A stretch of 64,000 bases of DNA from Tagaea sp. CACIAM 22H2 (GCA_014444615.1 PVXE01000006.1:1-64000), one strand, 5' to 3'; numbered from the stretch's first letter, positions 34,923 to 44,653 are shown. Notes: generated by a model from the sequence alone, not told the origin. Numbers and translations are program-made.

Positions 34923-34948
34923 ATCGAGGAATGGACAGCGCGAGTCAA
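34920..34948 (-). promoter_or_regulatory. Sigma-70 promoter of the dioxygenase-ABC-kinase operon
   Basis: On the minus strand TTGACT (34948-34943, 5/6) is followed after exactly 17 bp by GATACT (34925-34920, 4/6). The -10 box runs into the palindromic operator. It lies in the 117-bp gap between the tetR stop and the dioxygenase ATG, so the operon can be transcribed separately from tetR. Confidence 0.6.
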
Positions 34949-34983
34949 TCCCGCGCCATCGTGCCGCATTGCAAATGCAGATA

Positions 34984-35658
34984 TCAGCGCCGCCAGGCGG
35001 CGGCGATCGCCCTTTCGAGCGCGCGGAAGGTGGCTTCGACGCTTTCGAATCCGCCGGTATCCTGGGTCGTCGGCGGGCAAGCCTGGACGACGAACCGAAC
35101 CAGCCGCGCCACGTCTGCAACCGGTGTTGCGGGTGCGAACTCGCCCGATTCGACGGCCTCGCGCACCGCTTTGGTCAACGCCTTCTCGTAGACTTTATCG
35201 ACGCGTTCCAGCGCTTGCGCCGCCAGCGGCCCCAGCACGGGCAAATCCAAGCGCAAGCGCGCCAGCGGACTCCACACGTTGCGCTCGCCGCGCTTGGGAT
35301 TGTAGCGGTCGTAGAAGGCGCGAAGATCGGCGAGCTGTCGGCGCAAGCGCACGGCGAAGCTTTCCCCCGGCCGCGCCCAATGCGACAGGATGCGCGCTTC
35401 CGCATCCGCCGCGAATTGCGCGACGAGCTCGGCCATCAGCTTGTGCTTGCCGCCGAAATGGTGATGCACATTGGCGCGCGTCGTGCCCGTCACCGCGACG
35501 ATGTCGGCGAAGCTGAACCCCGCATAGCCGTTGCGCACATATAGGTCGCGCGCCACGCCGCGGATCAATTCGCGCGACTGATCGGCGCTCAACCGCGCAC
35601 GGGGTTTCGTGACTTTCTTCGTTTTCGTTTGGCCGCGCGACAACGCCGACTCCCTCAT
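34984..35658 (-). CDS. TetR/AcrR-family transcription regulator
   Basis: A 224-residue regulator. A basic N-terminal tail (to ~24) precedes the TetR HTH (GYAGFSFADIVAVTGTTRANVHHHFGGKHKLMAELV, ~45-80), then an all-helical ligand domain. The C-terminal region VVQACPPTTQDTGGFESVEATF resembles TetR_C domains of the YxaF/LmrA-like group. It is encoded upstream of, and in the same direction as, the dioxygenase operon, with a palindrome and promoter in between. It probably represses that operon. Inducer unknown. Confidence 0.9.
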   Translation of the reverse strand: MRESALSRGQTKTKKVTKPRARLSADQSRELIRGVARDLYVRNGYAGFSFADIVAVTGTTRANVHHHFGGKHKLMAELVAQFAADAEARILSHWARPGESFAVRLRRQLADLRAFYDRYNPKRGERNVWSPLARLRLDLPVLGPLAAQALERVDKVYEKALTKAVREAVESGEFAPATPVADVARLVRFVVQACPPTTQDTGGFESVEATFRALERAIAAAWRR

Positions 35659-35699
35659 TCACGAGCGGCCGTCACGATAGTGGACGAAGTCGCGCGACG

Positions 35700-38600
35700 C
35701 TACTGGCGCCAGCTGAGCGGGAAATTGCCGGAGATGCCGGGGGTGCCCGTCGCGGTCGCGGTCGGGATGGCGGGCGGCGTCAGGTTCAGCAAGCCCGGCA
35801 GAATCGTGACAGGCGCGCCGCCGCCGACCGGCGTCACGGTGATCGACTGAACGGCACCGCCCGAGGTGTTGATCGTGATCGTGGTGCCCGCCGCGAACGT
35901 GCCCGCCCCAGCCGCCGGGGTGGGCGTGCTGGATTGCGCGCCGCCGGTCTGCGGCGTGCTACCGGCCGTTTGGGGATTATTGCCTTCGCCGCTGCCTTGT
36001 TGCCCCCCGCCCGTGCTGCCGGCGGGCGACGCGGCCTCGGTCAGGATCGCGATCAGCATCGCCTGCACCGCCGCCGGGCTGACCGGGTTGACGTTCGCCG
36101 CGTCGGTCGTCGCGGTCGAGGACGACGCCGTCGTGGTGGTCGAGGTCAGGATCTGGGTGATGATCTGCGCCAGCGTCTCGGTCGTGACGGTCGTCAGCGT
36201 CGTGCCTTCATTGCCGCCCGGCGATGTCGTCGCGGAATTGGCGATCGAAGTACCGCCGAAAGTGAAGCCATTGCCGACTGCCGTCACCGCCGGCGCGGCT
36301 GCCGCGCCCAAGTTGCCGTTGACCGTGCCATCAAGCGCGCCGCCCACGCCGGTCAGCGCCAGCGTGCTGCCGAAGCTATTGAGGCTGTTCGACAACGTCA
36401 TCGTGCCTGTGGCGGCAAGACTGGTTGTGCCCGAGCCCACTTGGATGGCGCCGGATTGCGTGATCGCCCCGCCGGCGGTGATTGCCAGCGAGTTGGCCAC
36501 GTCGATGGCTGCGATCGACAAAGCGCCCGCCGTCGTCACTGACGCGGAACCCGACGCGGCATAAAGCGTCAACGGGCCGCCGAACGCATTGGAGGCGTTC
36601 GTCAGTGTGATGTTGCCGGTATCGGCGCTGATATCGGCAGCGCCCGCAGTCGTAATCGCCCCGACTTGAGTGATCGCGCCGCCGGTAACGCTGACGTTCA
36701 GCGTGCCGCTCGACGAAATGCTACCCACCGACAGCGGCCCGGATTGGCCCCACGCGATATTCGATCCGCCGGACGTCGCCAGCGAGACTGACCCCGCGAC
36801 AACATTGTTGTGGGTCGAAAGCCCGAGCGACCCACCCGCCGCCGACGCGTTCAAATTGCCGCTAACGGTAAGCAGCCCGCTTTGGGTAATCCCACCGGAC
36901 GTCGCGCTCAAAATCAGATCGCCGTCCGATACCGTGGTTCCAAGAAAAAGCGAATCTCCGGTCAGATGGATGGCACCGCCAGCGCCGCTCGTCGACGACA
37001 CGGGGCCCGTGAACATATTGCCGCTCGCGTTGTCGAACAAAATGCTGCCGCTTTGCGCGGTAAGGGTCGTGGCACCGCCGACATTCACCGCGGCGCCGGC
37101 GGCTTGCGTCAATCCGCCCGAAGCGACCCATGTCAGATTGCCCGGCGTGGTTATGCCGCTGACCGTGCCAGTCGTGTCGGTTTCTGAGTCGACCCGCGAA
37201 ATACTGGAAGCGAATGTCGTGCGCAGATCGATATTTCCGGAGCCGGACCCGGCGGTCACGTTCGCGGCGACGTGCTCGATCACGTTGTAGCCGGAGTTCC
37301 CGTGATTCAGCAGGAAATCGCCGGCGCCGCGCAGGATCAAATTCTGCGCCGTGATCGTGTTGCCGCCCGCTTGGTTCACGCCGGCACTGTTGGCGTGGAA
37401 GGTCAACGTCTTGGTCGTATCCAGCGTTACGTCGCCGAAAAGCGCGATCGAAGTACCCCGAAGCATTAGGTTGGAATTGGCGTTCGTGCTCAGCCCCGAT
37501 GCGCCGATCTCGATCGCGCCCGCGGTGGAGCCGCCGATCAAAAGATTGCCAGCGTTGACGAAGCTCAAATCGTCGACAATCTGCAGGGTGCCTGTGCCGC
37601 CGCCGATGCCGATCGTCGTACTCGCGGTCACCGGATTGATGGTTACGTTGCCGGTGGTCTGGATCGAGGCGCCGGTCGTGGTGAAGTTAACCGTATCGGC
37701 GACGATCGAGATGTTTCCGGTCGTCGTGCCGCCGCCGATCGTCCAATTCGACCCGCCGGTCGCGAAGCCATAGCCGTTCGTCGAATCGCCGGTGATCGAT
37801 ATCGCGCCCGAAGTCGACGTCACGGCACCGCCCAACGCCACGTATACGCCGTGGGGGTCTGTCCCCGAGGAAGTGGCCGTACCGTCGAGCGTCAGCGTGC
37901 CGCTATTGGTCGAAATCACCGAGTTCGTATCCTGGACCGCGATACCGACATTGCTGGCGGAATTGGCGATGCCGCCCGTGCCGGTGACGGAGACGTTGCC
38001 CGTGCCGGTCGCGCGGATCACGCCGTAGTCGGAGCCGAAAACATAGACGCCGACATTGTTGCCGGCCGTGGTCCCGCCGGTCCCGGTCAGCGTGATGTTG
38101 CCGGAACCCGTCGTTTCGATCAGGCCATAGGCCCCCGAGGCGCCGGTCACGGCGATGCCGCGCGAGGCGTTGCCGTCGCCGCCGGCCGCCGTCGCGGTGA
38201 TCGAACCTGCGCCGTCGGTGCGGATCGCGCCGCCGCCGATATAAAGACCCGCATTGCCGCCCGAAGCGCCCGTTCCGCCGGTCGCGTTGATCGTGATCGC
38301 CCCGTCGCGCGACGAAACCACGCTCGCTGCGCCGAGGATGGTCACGCCGCCATTGTTCCCGCCCGCGTAGGAACCGCCCGCGCCGGTCAGCGTGATGGTG
38401 CCGGTCGTGCCATCGCCGGCGGACGTATAGCTACGCACGATACCGGTGTTCAGAAAGATGCCGTGCTGGCCGTACGTGGTCGTGCCCGAAGCGCTGCCTT
38501 TGCCTGTGAGGTCGATATTGCCGCCGCGCGATTCGATCGTGCCGCCGTTCACGAAGAGGCCCGCGAAATCGAGACCGCCATTCGCACCCGTCGCATTCGC

Positions 38601-41600
38601 GGACATCGTGATGTCGCCGCCACCCGAATTAATCGTGACGCTACCGACATAGATGCTCCGCGCCGACGTCGCGGTGAACGTTCCGCCCGCGAGCGTCAGA
38701 TTGGCGTTCAGATACATCAGAGCGCTGGCCGCTCCGCTCGCGGTCACGGTGACGTTTTTCCCGGACGCCATGGTGATCGCGCTGCCCAAGGTAAGCGTGC
38801 CCGGCGCGGTTGCGGTCAGATCGCCCGTGATCACGACGGAGCCCAAGGTCAACCCGGCGCCAGTGGCGACCGACGCATCCATGTTGGCGCCGGTCGTCGT
38901 CAGCGCGACCGCGCCGCCGAACGCGTTGCTCGCATTGGTGAGGGTGATCGAGCCGCCATTGGCCGTGAACGACGACGCGCCGCCGGCCGAGATCTGCCCG
39001 GATTGCGTGATATTGCCGCCCGAAACGACGGTGAGACCGGCCCCGATGGTGGAGTACCCGAGATTGGTCGCGATGGAATTGGTGAGCTGCGCCGTTCCGC
39101 CGCCGGAGTTGTAAAGCGACAAAGGACCGACGAACGCATTCGACGCGTTCGTCAGGACGATATTACCGGCGTTGGCGTTGAACTCGGCGCCCGCGCTGCC
39201 GGCGTCCTGGACGAAAGCGCCCGATTGCGTCAACCCGACGGATGTCCAGGACAGCGAGCCGGTCCCCATCGTCGACGCACCCAGGTTCATCGCGCCGGAA
39301 GTCCAAATGGTGACGTTCGCCGCCGTCCCGGACTTGGCGAGCGTCAGCGTACCGCTGAAGCTGTTGGCGCCGCTGGCCAAGGTGACGTCGCCCGCGCCCT
39401 CGAAATTGAGCGTCCCCGAGCCGCTTATCGTGCCCGACTGCGTTGCCGTGGCCGCCGAGTTCAAAGTCAGGATGTTCCCGCCGAGCGCCGTCGAACCGAG
39501 CGAGATCGTGCCGCCCGTCGTCGAGATCAGATCGGTGTTGCGCGCGAGCGTCCAGCCCCCGCCCGTCGTGATCGCGCCGGTCTGACTGGCCGAGCCAATC
39601 TCCTGGATCGAAAAGCCGGAGACGGCGCTCAGAATCCCGCTTGTGATGGCGAGCGTGCCCGCCCCGCCATTGACGCCGATGGTCGTCGCGTCCGTATCGG
39701 TACGGAAGATGATCGTGCCGCCGCCCGCTTGGCGCGACAGTGTCAAGGTTGTGGCCGAGTTGACCAAGTCGTCCGCGCGCAATGTCGTATTGCCGGTATG
39801 CGAGGCGCCACCCACCGTCGCCGCCGTTCCTCGGAAGACCAAGCCGTTGCCCGCCGAACCCGCGATGCCGCGCAAGGTGATGTTCCCCGCGCCGGTCGAC
39901 GACACGCTCGCGCCGTCGACGATGTCGATCCCGCGGCTGACGAAGCCGTAGGCGGCGACGACCTCGCTTCCGCCGCCCGTACCGGTAACGGAGACCGCGC
40001 CGCCAGCCGACGAAACCTCCGTCGTCGTGCCGAAGAGCGTGACACCGCGGCTGGCGCCGAAACTGGCCGTACCGGTCAGCGTCACTGCCCCCGTGCCGGT
40101 GGCACGCGCTTTGGCGTACAGCAAAGCCATCCCGTCGTTGTTGTTGGATGTGGCCGCCGTGCCGGCGCCCGTGCCGGTGAGGGTGATCGAGCCGTTCTGG
40201 GACGAGATATCGGCAAAGGTGCCCGCTGCGTTGCCGTTGAAATAAAGACCGATATGCGCGCCGCCGGTGCCACCGCCGTTGGACGCGGACGCGCCGCCCT
40301 CGCCGACGATGTTGATCGTCCCCGCGCCCGTCGTCGAGACGACCGAACTCGCCGCCATCGACACGCCGTACTGGTTGATGCCGGAATCGCCGCCCTTGCC
40401 GGCGATCGCGATGTTGCCGCCCGCCGCGTTGACCGTCACGCCCGAGGCGATGGCGACACCGGTGAACGTACCCGACGCCGAACCGAAGGTTGGCGCCGTG
40501 TTGGTGTTGGGGGTCGTCCACGACGAAACATTGCCCTTGATCAGGATATCGCCGCCGCCGGTCGTCAGATTGGCATTGATCGCAACCCCCGCATCGCCCG
40601 ACACCGTCAAACTGCCGGTCCCTTGCGTGGTCAACGCGTAGCCGACCGTGGCGGTGCCGCTGCCCGTGCCGATCAGCGACAAATTCGTGTTGTTCGGTGC
40701 CGTATAGGCCGCACCGACGGAGACGTTGCCGGTGGCGGAGGCGCTGCCGATCTGGATCGTGCCGAAATTGGATATCCCACTCAGGATATCGGACGTCACG
40801 CCGAGACCGGAGCCCGTGCCGTTGAGGATAACGTCGCCCCCGGACAAGGTAAGGAAAGTGACCGTCCCGCCGCCCGCTTGCCGGGTCAGCGACAAACTCG
40901 TCGCCGAATTGGTTATCGAATCGACCTGCAATATCAGATTGTTTTGAAACGAAGCGCCGCCAAGCGTGACACTGGCCCCCTTAAGGGACAGGCCGGCATT
41001 GCCGCCACCGGGGTTTGGCCCCATGAAAGCGATACTGCCGGTGGCGCTGGTCGACGTCACCGAGGAGTTTTCGACCACGATCGAATGACCGCCGCCGGCG
41101 CTGGTGCCCAAGCCTTCGATCGAGATGTAGCCTGTTCCCGACGTCCGCACCTGAGCGTCCAGGATCGATACGCCGACATTGTTGGAGGAGTTTCCGCCGC
41201 GCCCGACGATCGTGATATTGCCGCCGCCCGCATTGAGGTCGGCACCGGACAGGGTCGACACGCCATTGCGGTTGCCGGTCCCCGTGCCGGAGCCGGTAAT
41301 ACCGCCCGGCGCATCGGCGTAGAGCTGAATGTTGCCGCCAAGCGTCGTGATCTGCGCGCCGATCGCGACTTGCGTGTCGGAAGTGGCCACGACAGCGACC
41401 GAACCGGACGTCGCGAGGATATTGCCGGTGATCGACACCACCCCCGCGCCGGTCTGGACGAAATTCGCACTTTTCGAAACGGTGTTCGTGAACGTCTGCG
41501 CGCCGGAGACGGTGATATTGGCGCCACCGACGCTGAGATCGCCCGACCAGCTATTCGCTTGCGAGAGCGTGACGGTGCCCGAGCCGCCGTTGATCGACAC

Positions 41601-43727
41601 GATACCGGTGGCGCCGGCGTCCTGTGTGATGGCACCCGACTGCGTGAAACCCGCCGTGGCGCTCGTATACGCGAAGCCGCCCGTACCGAGCGTCGAGGTT
41701 TGGATATTGCCGGTGATGTTGTTGTAGAGCGTGACGCTGTTCGACGTGCCGGTGCGATTGAGCGTGATATTGAGGAAGTTGTTGCCTGCCTGGGCAAGCG
41801 TCACCGCCCCCGTGCCGCCGATAACGAGATCGCCGCCCGCATTGAACGCGCCGGCGGATTGCGTGACTGCACCATCGGCGTTCAACGTCACGACGCCCGT
41901 ACCGCCGCCGACCGTGACGTTCGCGCCGAAGTCGACGCTGCCGGTCTGATTCACGTTCAGCAAACCGCCGCCGGTATTGATATTGGCGGTCGTCGTCAGA
42001 TTGCCCGCCGCCTTGCCCGTGCCGGAATACCCGGTCGTCGTGATGTTGCCGCCCGACGTGCTGATGGCGCCGCCGATCGAGATGTTGCTCGCCGCCTGAA
42101 ACACGACATTCAGCAGATAACCGCCGCTGTTGATCGAGCCCGCCCCGGTGATGGTGATCGCGCCGTCGGCCTGCAGGACAAGCGTGGAGTTGGCGGCACT
42201 GTTGGTGATGCCGGTCGTGATGTCGATATAACCCGTTCCGCCGGCCGCCGAATTGGTCGACACGATCACCGTGCCGCCATTCAGCGCGGCGTTCAGCGTC
42301 GCGACATAAAGGTTCGACGACGCGTTCGAGCCCGAGAACGGCGAACTGCCCGACATATCGCCGGAGCTGGCACTGCCCGAAATCGTGATGTCCGTCGGGT
42401 CGAGCAGCAGCGTGCCGGCGGCCCCGTTCACACCTTGCAAACCGACCGTGCCGCGGAAGTCGAGGAAGCCCTTCGACGAGACCTCGATGAAGCCGCCATT
42501 GACCGCACCCGACACATCGATATGGCCGGCGTTGCGCGTGGCTTCGTCGGACCACAGGATCACCCGCCCGCCATCGGCCAGCGCCGACGACGCGTCGATG
42601 ACCGCGCGCGCGTCCATATAGACCATCTTGGCGTTGGCTTCGGGGCCCTTGCCCTGGTAGTTGCCGCCGACCAGAACCGTGCCGCCGCCCGCGTCGCCCG
42701 AAGCGTCCAGGCGCGCGTTCTCGAACAAACCGACTTTCTCGCCCAGGACCTTGATCGTGCCGCCCTTCGCGTCGGCCGTTTGGCCCGACACGTCGAGGCT
42801 CGCATTGACCGAGACGATCCCGTTCTCGCCGCCGTCGATGACGATCTCGCCGTTCTCGATGCGCGCCGAGCGCGCTTCGACGATGCCCGTCACGTTGATC
42901 ACGTTGTTGATCACGTCGCGCGCCGCGCGCGCGGTCATCAGCACGCGCCCGCCATTCGCCTGGACCGTGCCGCTGTTCTCGACCAGCGCGTTGGCGCCGG
43001 CGGGTGCTTGATTGACCGTGCCGGTCGACGCGAACTTGAGCAGCCCGTCGCCGAAGAAATCCAGCGTAAACGTCGGCGTGCCCGCCAGCACCACCGTGCC
43101 GCCTTGCGCGACGATCGTGCCCTTGTTCTCCACGGCCGCCGCCGACAGCACCGCGAAGCCGCCTTGCGCCACGTTGACGAAGCCTTCGTTGATCACGCGC
43201 GCGTTGACGTCGCCCGCGATCGAGAAATTGAGATTGCCGGCCAGGAAATCCGCCTGGTTCATCCGCGACGTGGTCGCGACCAGGCCGTTCACATCGACCA
43301 TCGCCGACGGCCCGAAATAGATCCCCGCCGGGTTCATGATCACGACCCGGCCATTGGCTTGGATCGAGCCGAAGATCATCGACGGGTCGGGGCCGATCAC
43401 CCGATTGAGGGCGAGCGAACTGCTATCGGGCTGGATGAAGCGGACGATGTTCCCGGCACCCACCGAGAAGCTTTGCCAGTCGATCGACAGCGTCGCGCTG
43501 TTCTGATTGATGGTGAGCTGGTTGGCGCTGGTTTGCGAGATCGTGCCCGCGCCGCCGACCACATTGCCGCCGGTCGGCAGCGCCTGCGACTTGGCTTGAT
43601 CGGCGGGCAGCACCGCAAACGGCAAACCCAGCGCCGCAGCCCCCAAACCCCAGCGGCGAAAACGCCCCCAGCGCGCGCGACGGCGATATGCCGCGCGCCT
43701 CAAATCGCTGGATTGGGTTTCCGTCAT
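35700..43727 (-). CDS. Giant filamentous-haemagglutinin-type exoprotein (TpsA-like, beta-strand repeats)
   Basis: A 2675-residue secreted protein. An extended signal peptide has a basic n-region (~9-27, many Arg) and a hydrophobic core (GLGAAALGLPFAVLPA), with cleavage expected near AKSQA. Residues ~50-250 form the two-partner-secretion haemagglutination-activity domain, with LTINQNSATLSIDWQSFSVG and the hallmark NPAGIYFGPSA. The rest is Gly/Ser/Thr/Ala-rich beta-helix repeat. A short unit of the form ITLTNASNAFGGPLTL recurs at least six times, and a ~90-residue unit with RQAGGGT and SGILS/SDILS motifs recurs. I see no C-terminal barrel or known toxin domain, and no TpsB/FhaC pore gene in the window. 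A role in adhesion or biofilm is inferred. Confidence 0.85.
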   Translation of the reverse strand: MTETQSSDLRRAAYRRRARWGRFRRWGLGAAALGLPFAVLPADQAKSQALPTGGNVVGGAGTISQTSANQLTINQNSATLSIDWQSFSVGAGNIVRFIQPDSSSLALNRVIGPDPSMIFGSIQANGRVVIMNPAGIYFGPSAMVDVNGLVATTSRMNQADFLAGNLNFSIAGDVNARVINEGFVNVAQGGFAVLSAAAVENKGTIVAQGGTVVLAGTPTFTLDFFGDGLLKFASTGTVNQAPAGANALVENSGTVQANGGRVLMTARAARDVINNVINVTGIVEARSARIENGEIVIDGGENGIVSVNASLDVSGQTADAKGGTIKVLGEKVGLFENARLDASGDAGGGTVLVGGNYQGKGPEANAKMVYMDARAVIDASSALADGGRVILWSDEATRNAGHIDVSGAVNGGFIEVSSKGFLDFRGTVGLQGVNGAAGTLLLDPTDITISGSASSGDMSGSSPFSGSNASSNLYVATLNAALNGGTVIVSTNSAAGGTGYIDITTGITNSAANSTLVLQADGAITITGAGSINSGGYLLNVVFQAASNISIGGAISTSGGNITTTGYSGTGKAAGNLTTTANINTGGGLLNVNQTGSVDFGANVTVGGGTGVVTLNADGAVTQSAGAFNAGGDLVIGGTGAVTLAQAGNNFLNITLNRTGTSNSVTLYNNITGNIQTSTLGTGGFAYTSATAGFTQSGAITQDAGATGIVSINGGSGTVTLSQANSWSGDLSVGGANITVSGAQTFTNTVSKSANFVQTGAGVVSITGNILATSGSVAVVATSDTQVAIGAQITTLGGNIQLYADAPGGITGSGTGTGNRNGVSTLSGADLNAGGGNITIVGRGGNSSNNVGVSILDAQVRTSGTGYISIEGLGTSAGGGHSIVVENSSVTSTSATGSIAFMGPNPGGGNAGLSLKGASVTLGGASFQNNLILQVDSITNSATSLSLTRQAGGGTVTFLTLSGGDVILNGTGSGLGVTSDILSGISNFGTIQIGSASATGNVSVGAAYTAPNNTNLSLIGTGSGTATVGYALTTQGTGSLTVSGDAGVAINANLTTGGGDILIKGNVSSWTTPNTNTAPTFGSASGTFTGVAIASGVTVNAAGGNIAIAGKGGDSGINQYGVSMAASSVVSTTGAGTINIVGEGGASASNGGGTGGAHIGLYFNGNAAGTFADISSQNGSITLTGTGAGTAATSNNNDGMALLYAKARATGTGAVTLTGTASFGASRGVTLFGTTTEVSSAGGAVSVTGTGGGSEVVAAYGFVSRGIDIVDGASVSSTGAGNITLRGIAGSAGNGLVFRGTAATVGGASHTGNTTLRADDLVNSATTLTLSRQAGGGTIIFRTDTDATTIGVNGGAGTLAITSGILSAVSGFSIQEIGSASQTGAITTGGGWTLARNTDLISTTGGTISLGSTALGGNILTLNSAATATQSGTISGSGTLNFEGAGDVTLASGANSFSGTLTLAKSGTAANVTIWTSGAMNLGASTMGTGSLSWTSVGLTQSGAFVQDAGSAGAEFNANAGNIVLTNASNAFVGPLSLYNSGGGTAQLTNSIATNLGYSTIGAGLTVVSGGNITQSGQISAGGASSFTANGGSITLTNASNAFGGAVALTTTGANMDASVATGAGLTLGSVVITGDLTATAPGTLTLGSAITMASGKNVTVTASGAASALMYLNANLTLAGGTFTATSARSIYVGSVTINSGGGDITMSANATGANGGLDFAGLFVNGGTIESRGGNIDLTGKGSASGTTTYGQHGIFLNTGIVRSYTSAGDGTTGTITLTGAGGSYAGGNNGGVTILGAASVVSSRDGAITINATGGTGASGGNAGLYIGGGAIRTDGAGSITATAAGGDGNASRGIAVTGASGAYGLIETTGSGNITLTGTGGTTAGNNVGVYVFGSDYGVIRATGTGNVSVTGTGGIANSASNVGIAVQDTNSVISTNSGTLTLDGTATSSGTDPHGVYVALGGAVTSTSGAISITGDSTNGYGFATGGSNWTIGGGTTTGNISIVADTVNFTTTGASIQTTGNVTINPVTASTTIGIGGGTGTLQIVDDLSFVNAGNLLIGGSTAGAIEIGASGLSTNANSNLMLRGTSIALFGDVTLDTTKTLTFHANSAGVNQAGGNTITAQNLILRGAGDFLLNHGNSGYNVIEHVAANVTAGSGSGNIDLRTTFASSISRVDSETDTTGTVSGITTPGNLTWVASGGLTQAAGAAVNVGGATTLTAQSGSILFDNASGNMFTGPVSSTSGAGGAIHLTGDSLFLGTTVSDGDLILSATSGGITQSGLLTVSGNLNASAAGGSLGLSTHNNVVAGSVSLATSGGSNIAWGQSGPLSVGSISSSGTLNVSVTGGAITQVGAITTAGAADISADTGNITLTNASNAFGGPLTLYAASGSASVTTAGALSIAAIDVANSLAITAGGAITQSGAIQVGSGTTSLAATGTMTLSNSLNSFGSTLALTGVGGALDGTVNGNLGAAAAPAVTAVGNGFTFGGTSIANSATTSPGGNEGTTLTTVTTETLAQIITQILTSTTTTASSSTATTDAANVNPVSPAAVQAMLIAILTEAASPAGSTGGGQQGSGEGNNPQTAGSTPQTGGAQSSTPTPAAGAGTFAAGTTITINTSGGAVQSITVTPVGGGAPVTILPGLLNLTPPAIPTATATGTPGISGNFPLSWRQ

Positions 43728-43739
43728 CGTCCGGCAAAG

Positions 43740-43886
43740 CCCCTGTTCATTGGACGATCCACAGATTTTCTCGATCTCTGCGGCGTCCGGAATAAGATTT
43801 ACCTATATGTAAGGATTTGTATAGGACTTTAACGAACTCGATACGGATAAGTTTTTATACGACAAGTCAACAAGTTATAGGTGTTT
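43740..43886 (-). promoter_or_regulatory. A+T-rich upstream region of the haemagglutinin gene
   Basis: About 43790-43890 is far richer in A+T than the surroundings and holds several -10-like hexamers on the minus strand, plus a 12/14 near-palindrome TTACCTATATGTAA (43799-43812). It separates the acetyltransferase stop from the exoprotein ATG and is the likely promoter and control region. No single promoter stands out. Confidence 0.4.
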
Positions 43887-44579
43887 TTACGCGCCCGGTA
43901 GCGTCGAATCCCCGGCCCCCAAAGCGCGTTGCATCAGGACGGAATCCACCCAACGTCCGAACTTAAAGCCGGCGGAGTGGAAGACCCCGGCAGGACGGAA
44001 CCCCACGCGCCGATGCAACCCGATCGAGCCGGCATTCGCACTGTCGCCGATAACCGCGATCATCTGGCGCCAGGGGCCCGCCTCGCAACGTGCGATCAGG
44101 GCCGCCAGCAGCGCCGATCCGATCCCCTGCCCGCCGAGGCCCGGCGCCACATAGACCGAGTCTTCGATCGTGTGACGATAGGCCGGGCGCGGTCGATATG
44201 CGGACGCGTAGCAATAGCCCACGACGCGCCCGCTGCGGACCGCCACGAGATAAGGCAAGCCCAGCGCCAGCACATTCGCGCGCCGCTGGGCGAGCTCGTC
44301 GATCGAGGGCGGTACTTCCTCGAACGACGCCACGCCGTTCAAAACGTGATGCGCGTAGATCGCCGCGATCGCCGAAAGATCGTCTGTGCCTGCGTCGCGT
44401 ATTTCCAAGCTTGTCATTGTCGCGTGCTCCGCGAAATCGGCCCCGGCACCGATATCGGCGCGTAAACGCCCGTCCAGCTCGGCCAGGGCCGCCCGTTGCC
44501 GCAAATAGGAATGCGGCGACGCGGCGAAATAGAGTCCAGCTTCGATCAGCCAGCCGAAGGGCGTCTGGGGCTTCGTCAT
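43887..44579 (-). CDS. DUF1127-like segment fused to GNAT acetyltransferase (Pat/YncA type)
   Basis: A 230-residue frame. Residues ~24-50 (RQRAALAELDGRLRADIGAG) match the DUF1127 pattern of an Arg-rich helix followed by LxxLDxxLLRDIG. Residues 55-230 are a phosphinothricin-acetyltransferase-like GNAT domain with FEEVPPS, the acetyl-CoA loop GGQGIGSALL (149-158) and HRRVGFRPAGVF. It may be a true fusion, or the GNAT may start at M55 (44417), which has GGAG about 9 bp upstream. GNATs of this type acetylate methionine-sulfone-like or phosphinothricin-like amines. It diverges from a LysR gene with an LTTR box between. Confidence 0.8.
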   Translation of the reverse strand: MTKPQTPFGWLIEAGLYFAASPHSYLRQRAALAELDGRLRADIGAGADFAEHATMTSLEIRDAGTDDLSAIAAIYAHHVLNGVASFEEVPPSIDELAQRRANVLALGLPYLVAVRSGRVVGYCYASAYRPRPAYRHTIEDSVYVAPGLGGQGIGSALLAALIARCEAGPWRQMIAVIGDSANAGSIGLHRRVGFRPAGVFHSAGFKFGRWVDSVLMQRALGAGDSTLPGA

Positions 44580-44599
44580 GCCGCCAATCTGGCGATCCG

Positions 44600-44620
44600 C
44601 AAATCATAAAAGAAGATTTG
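44600..44620. promoter_or_regulatory. LysR-type (LTTR) box, ATC-N9-GAT
   Basis: CAAATC (44600-44605) and GATTTG (44615-44620) are perfect 6-bp inverted arms separated by 9 bp. This meets both the T-N11-A rule and the ATC-N9-GAT form of LysR-type sites. It lies in the 74-bp gap between the divergent acetyltransferase and lysR genes, 34 bp upstream of the lysR ATG. Confidence 0.65.
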
Positions 44621-44653
44621 TTTCGTTATACGGATCATGAGAATTTCTTTGAT

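Noticed and set aside
35689-35698. GTCGCGCGAC palindrome between the haemagglutinin stop and tetR
   Set aside because: Ten-base G+C palindromes of this kind are expected often by chance in this base composition, and there is no T-run for a terminator.
37851-43832. A 1993-codon open frame on the plus strand opposite the haemagglutinin gene
   Set aside because: Its product is almost entirely Arg/Asp/Ala/Gly with no domain, signal or ribosome site. It arises because the opposite gene's Gly/Ala/Thr-rich, G+C-rich codons leave no stops in this frame. The minus-strand frame has clear family motifs.
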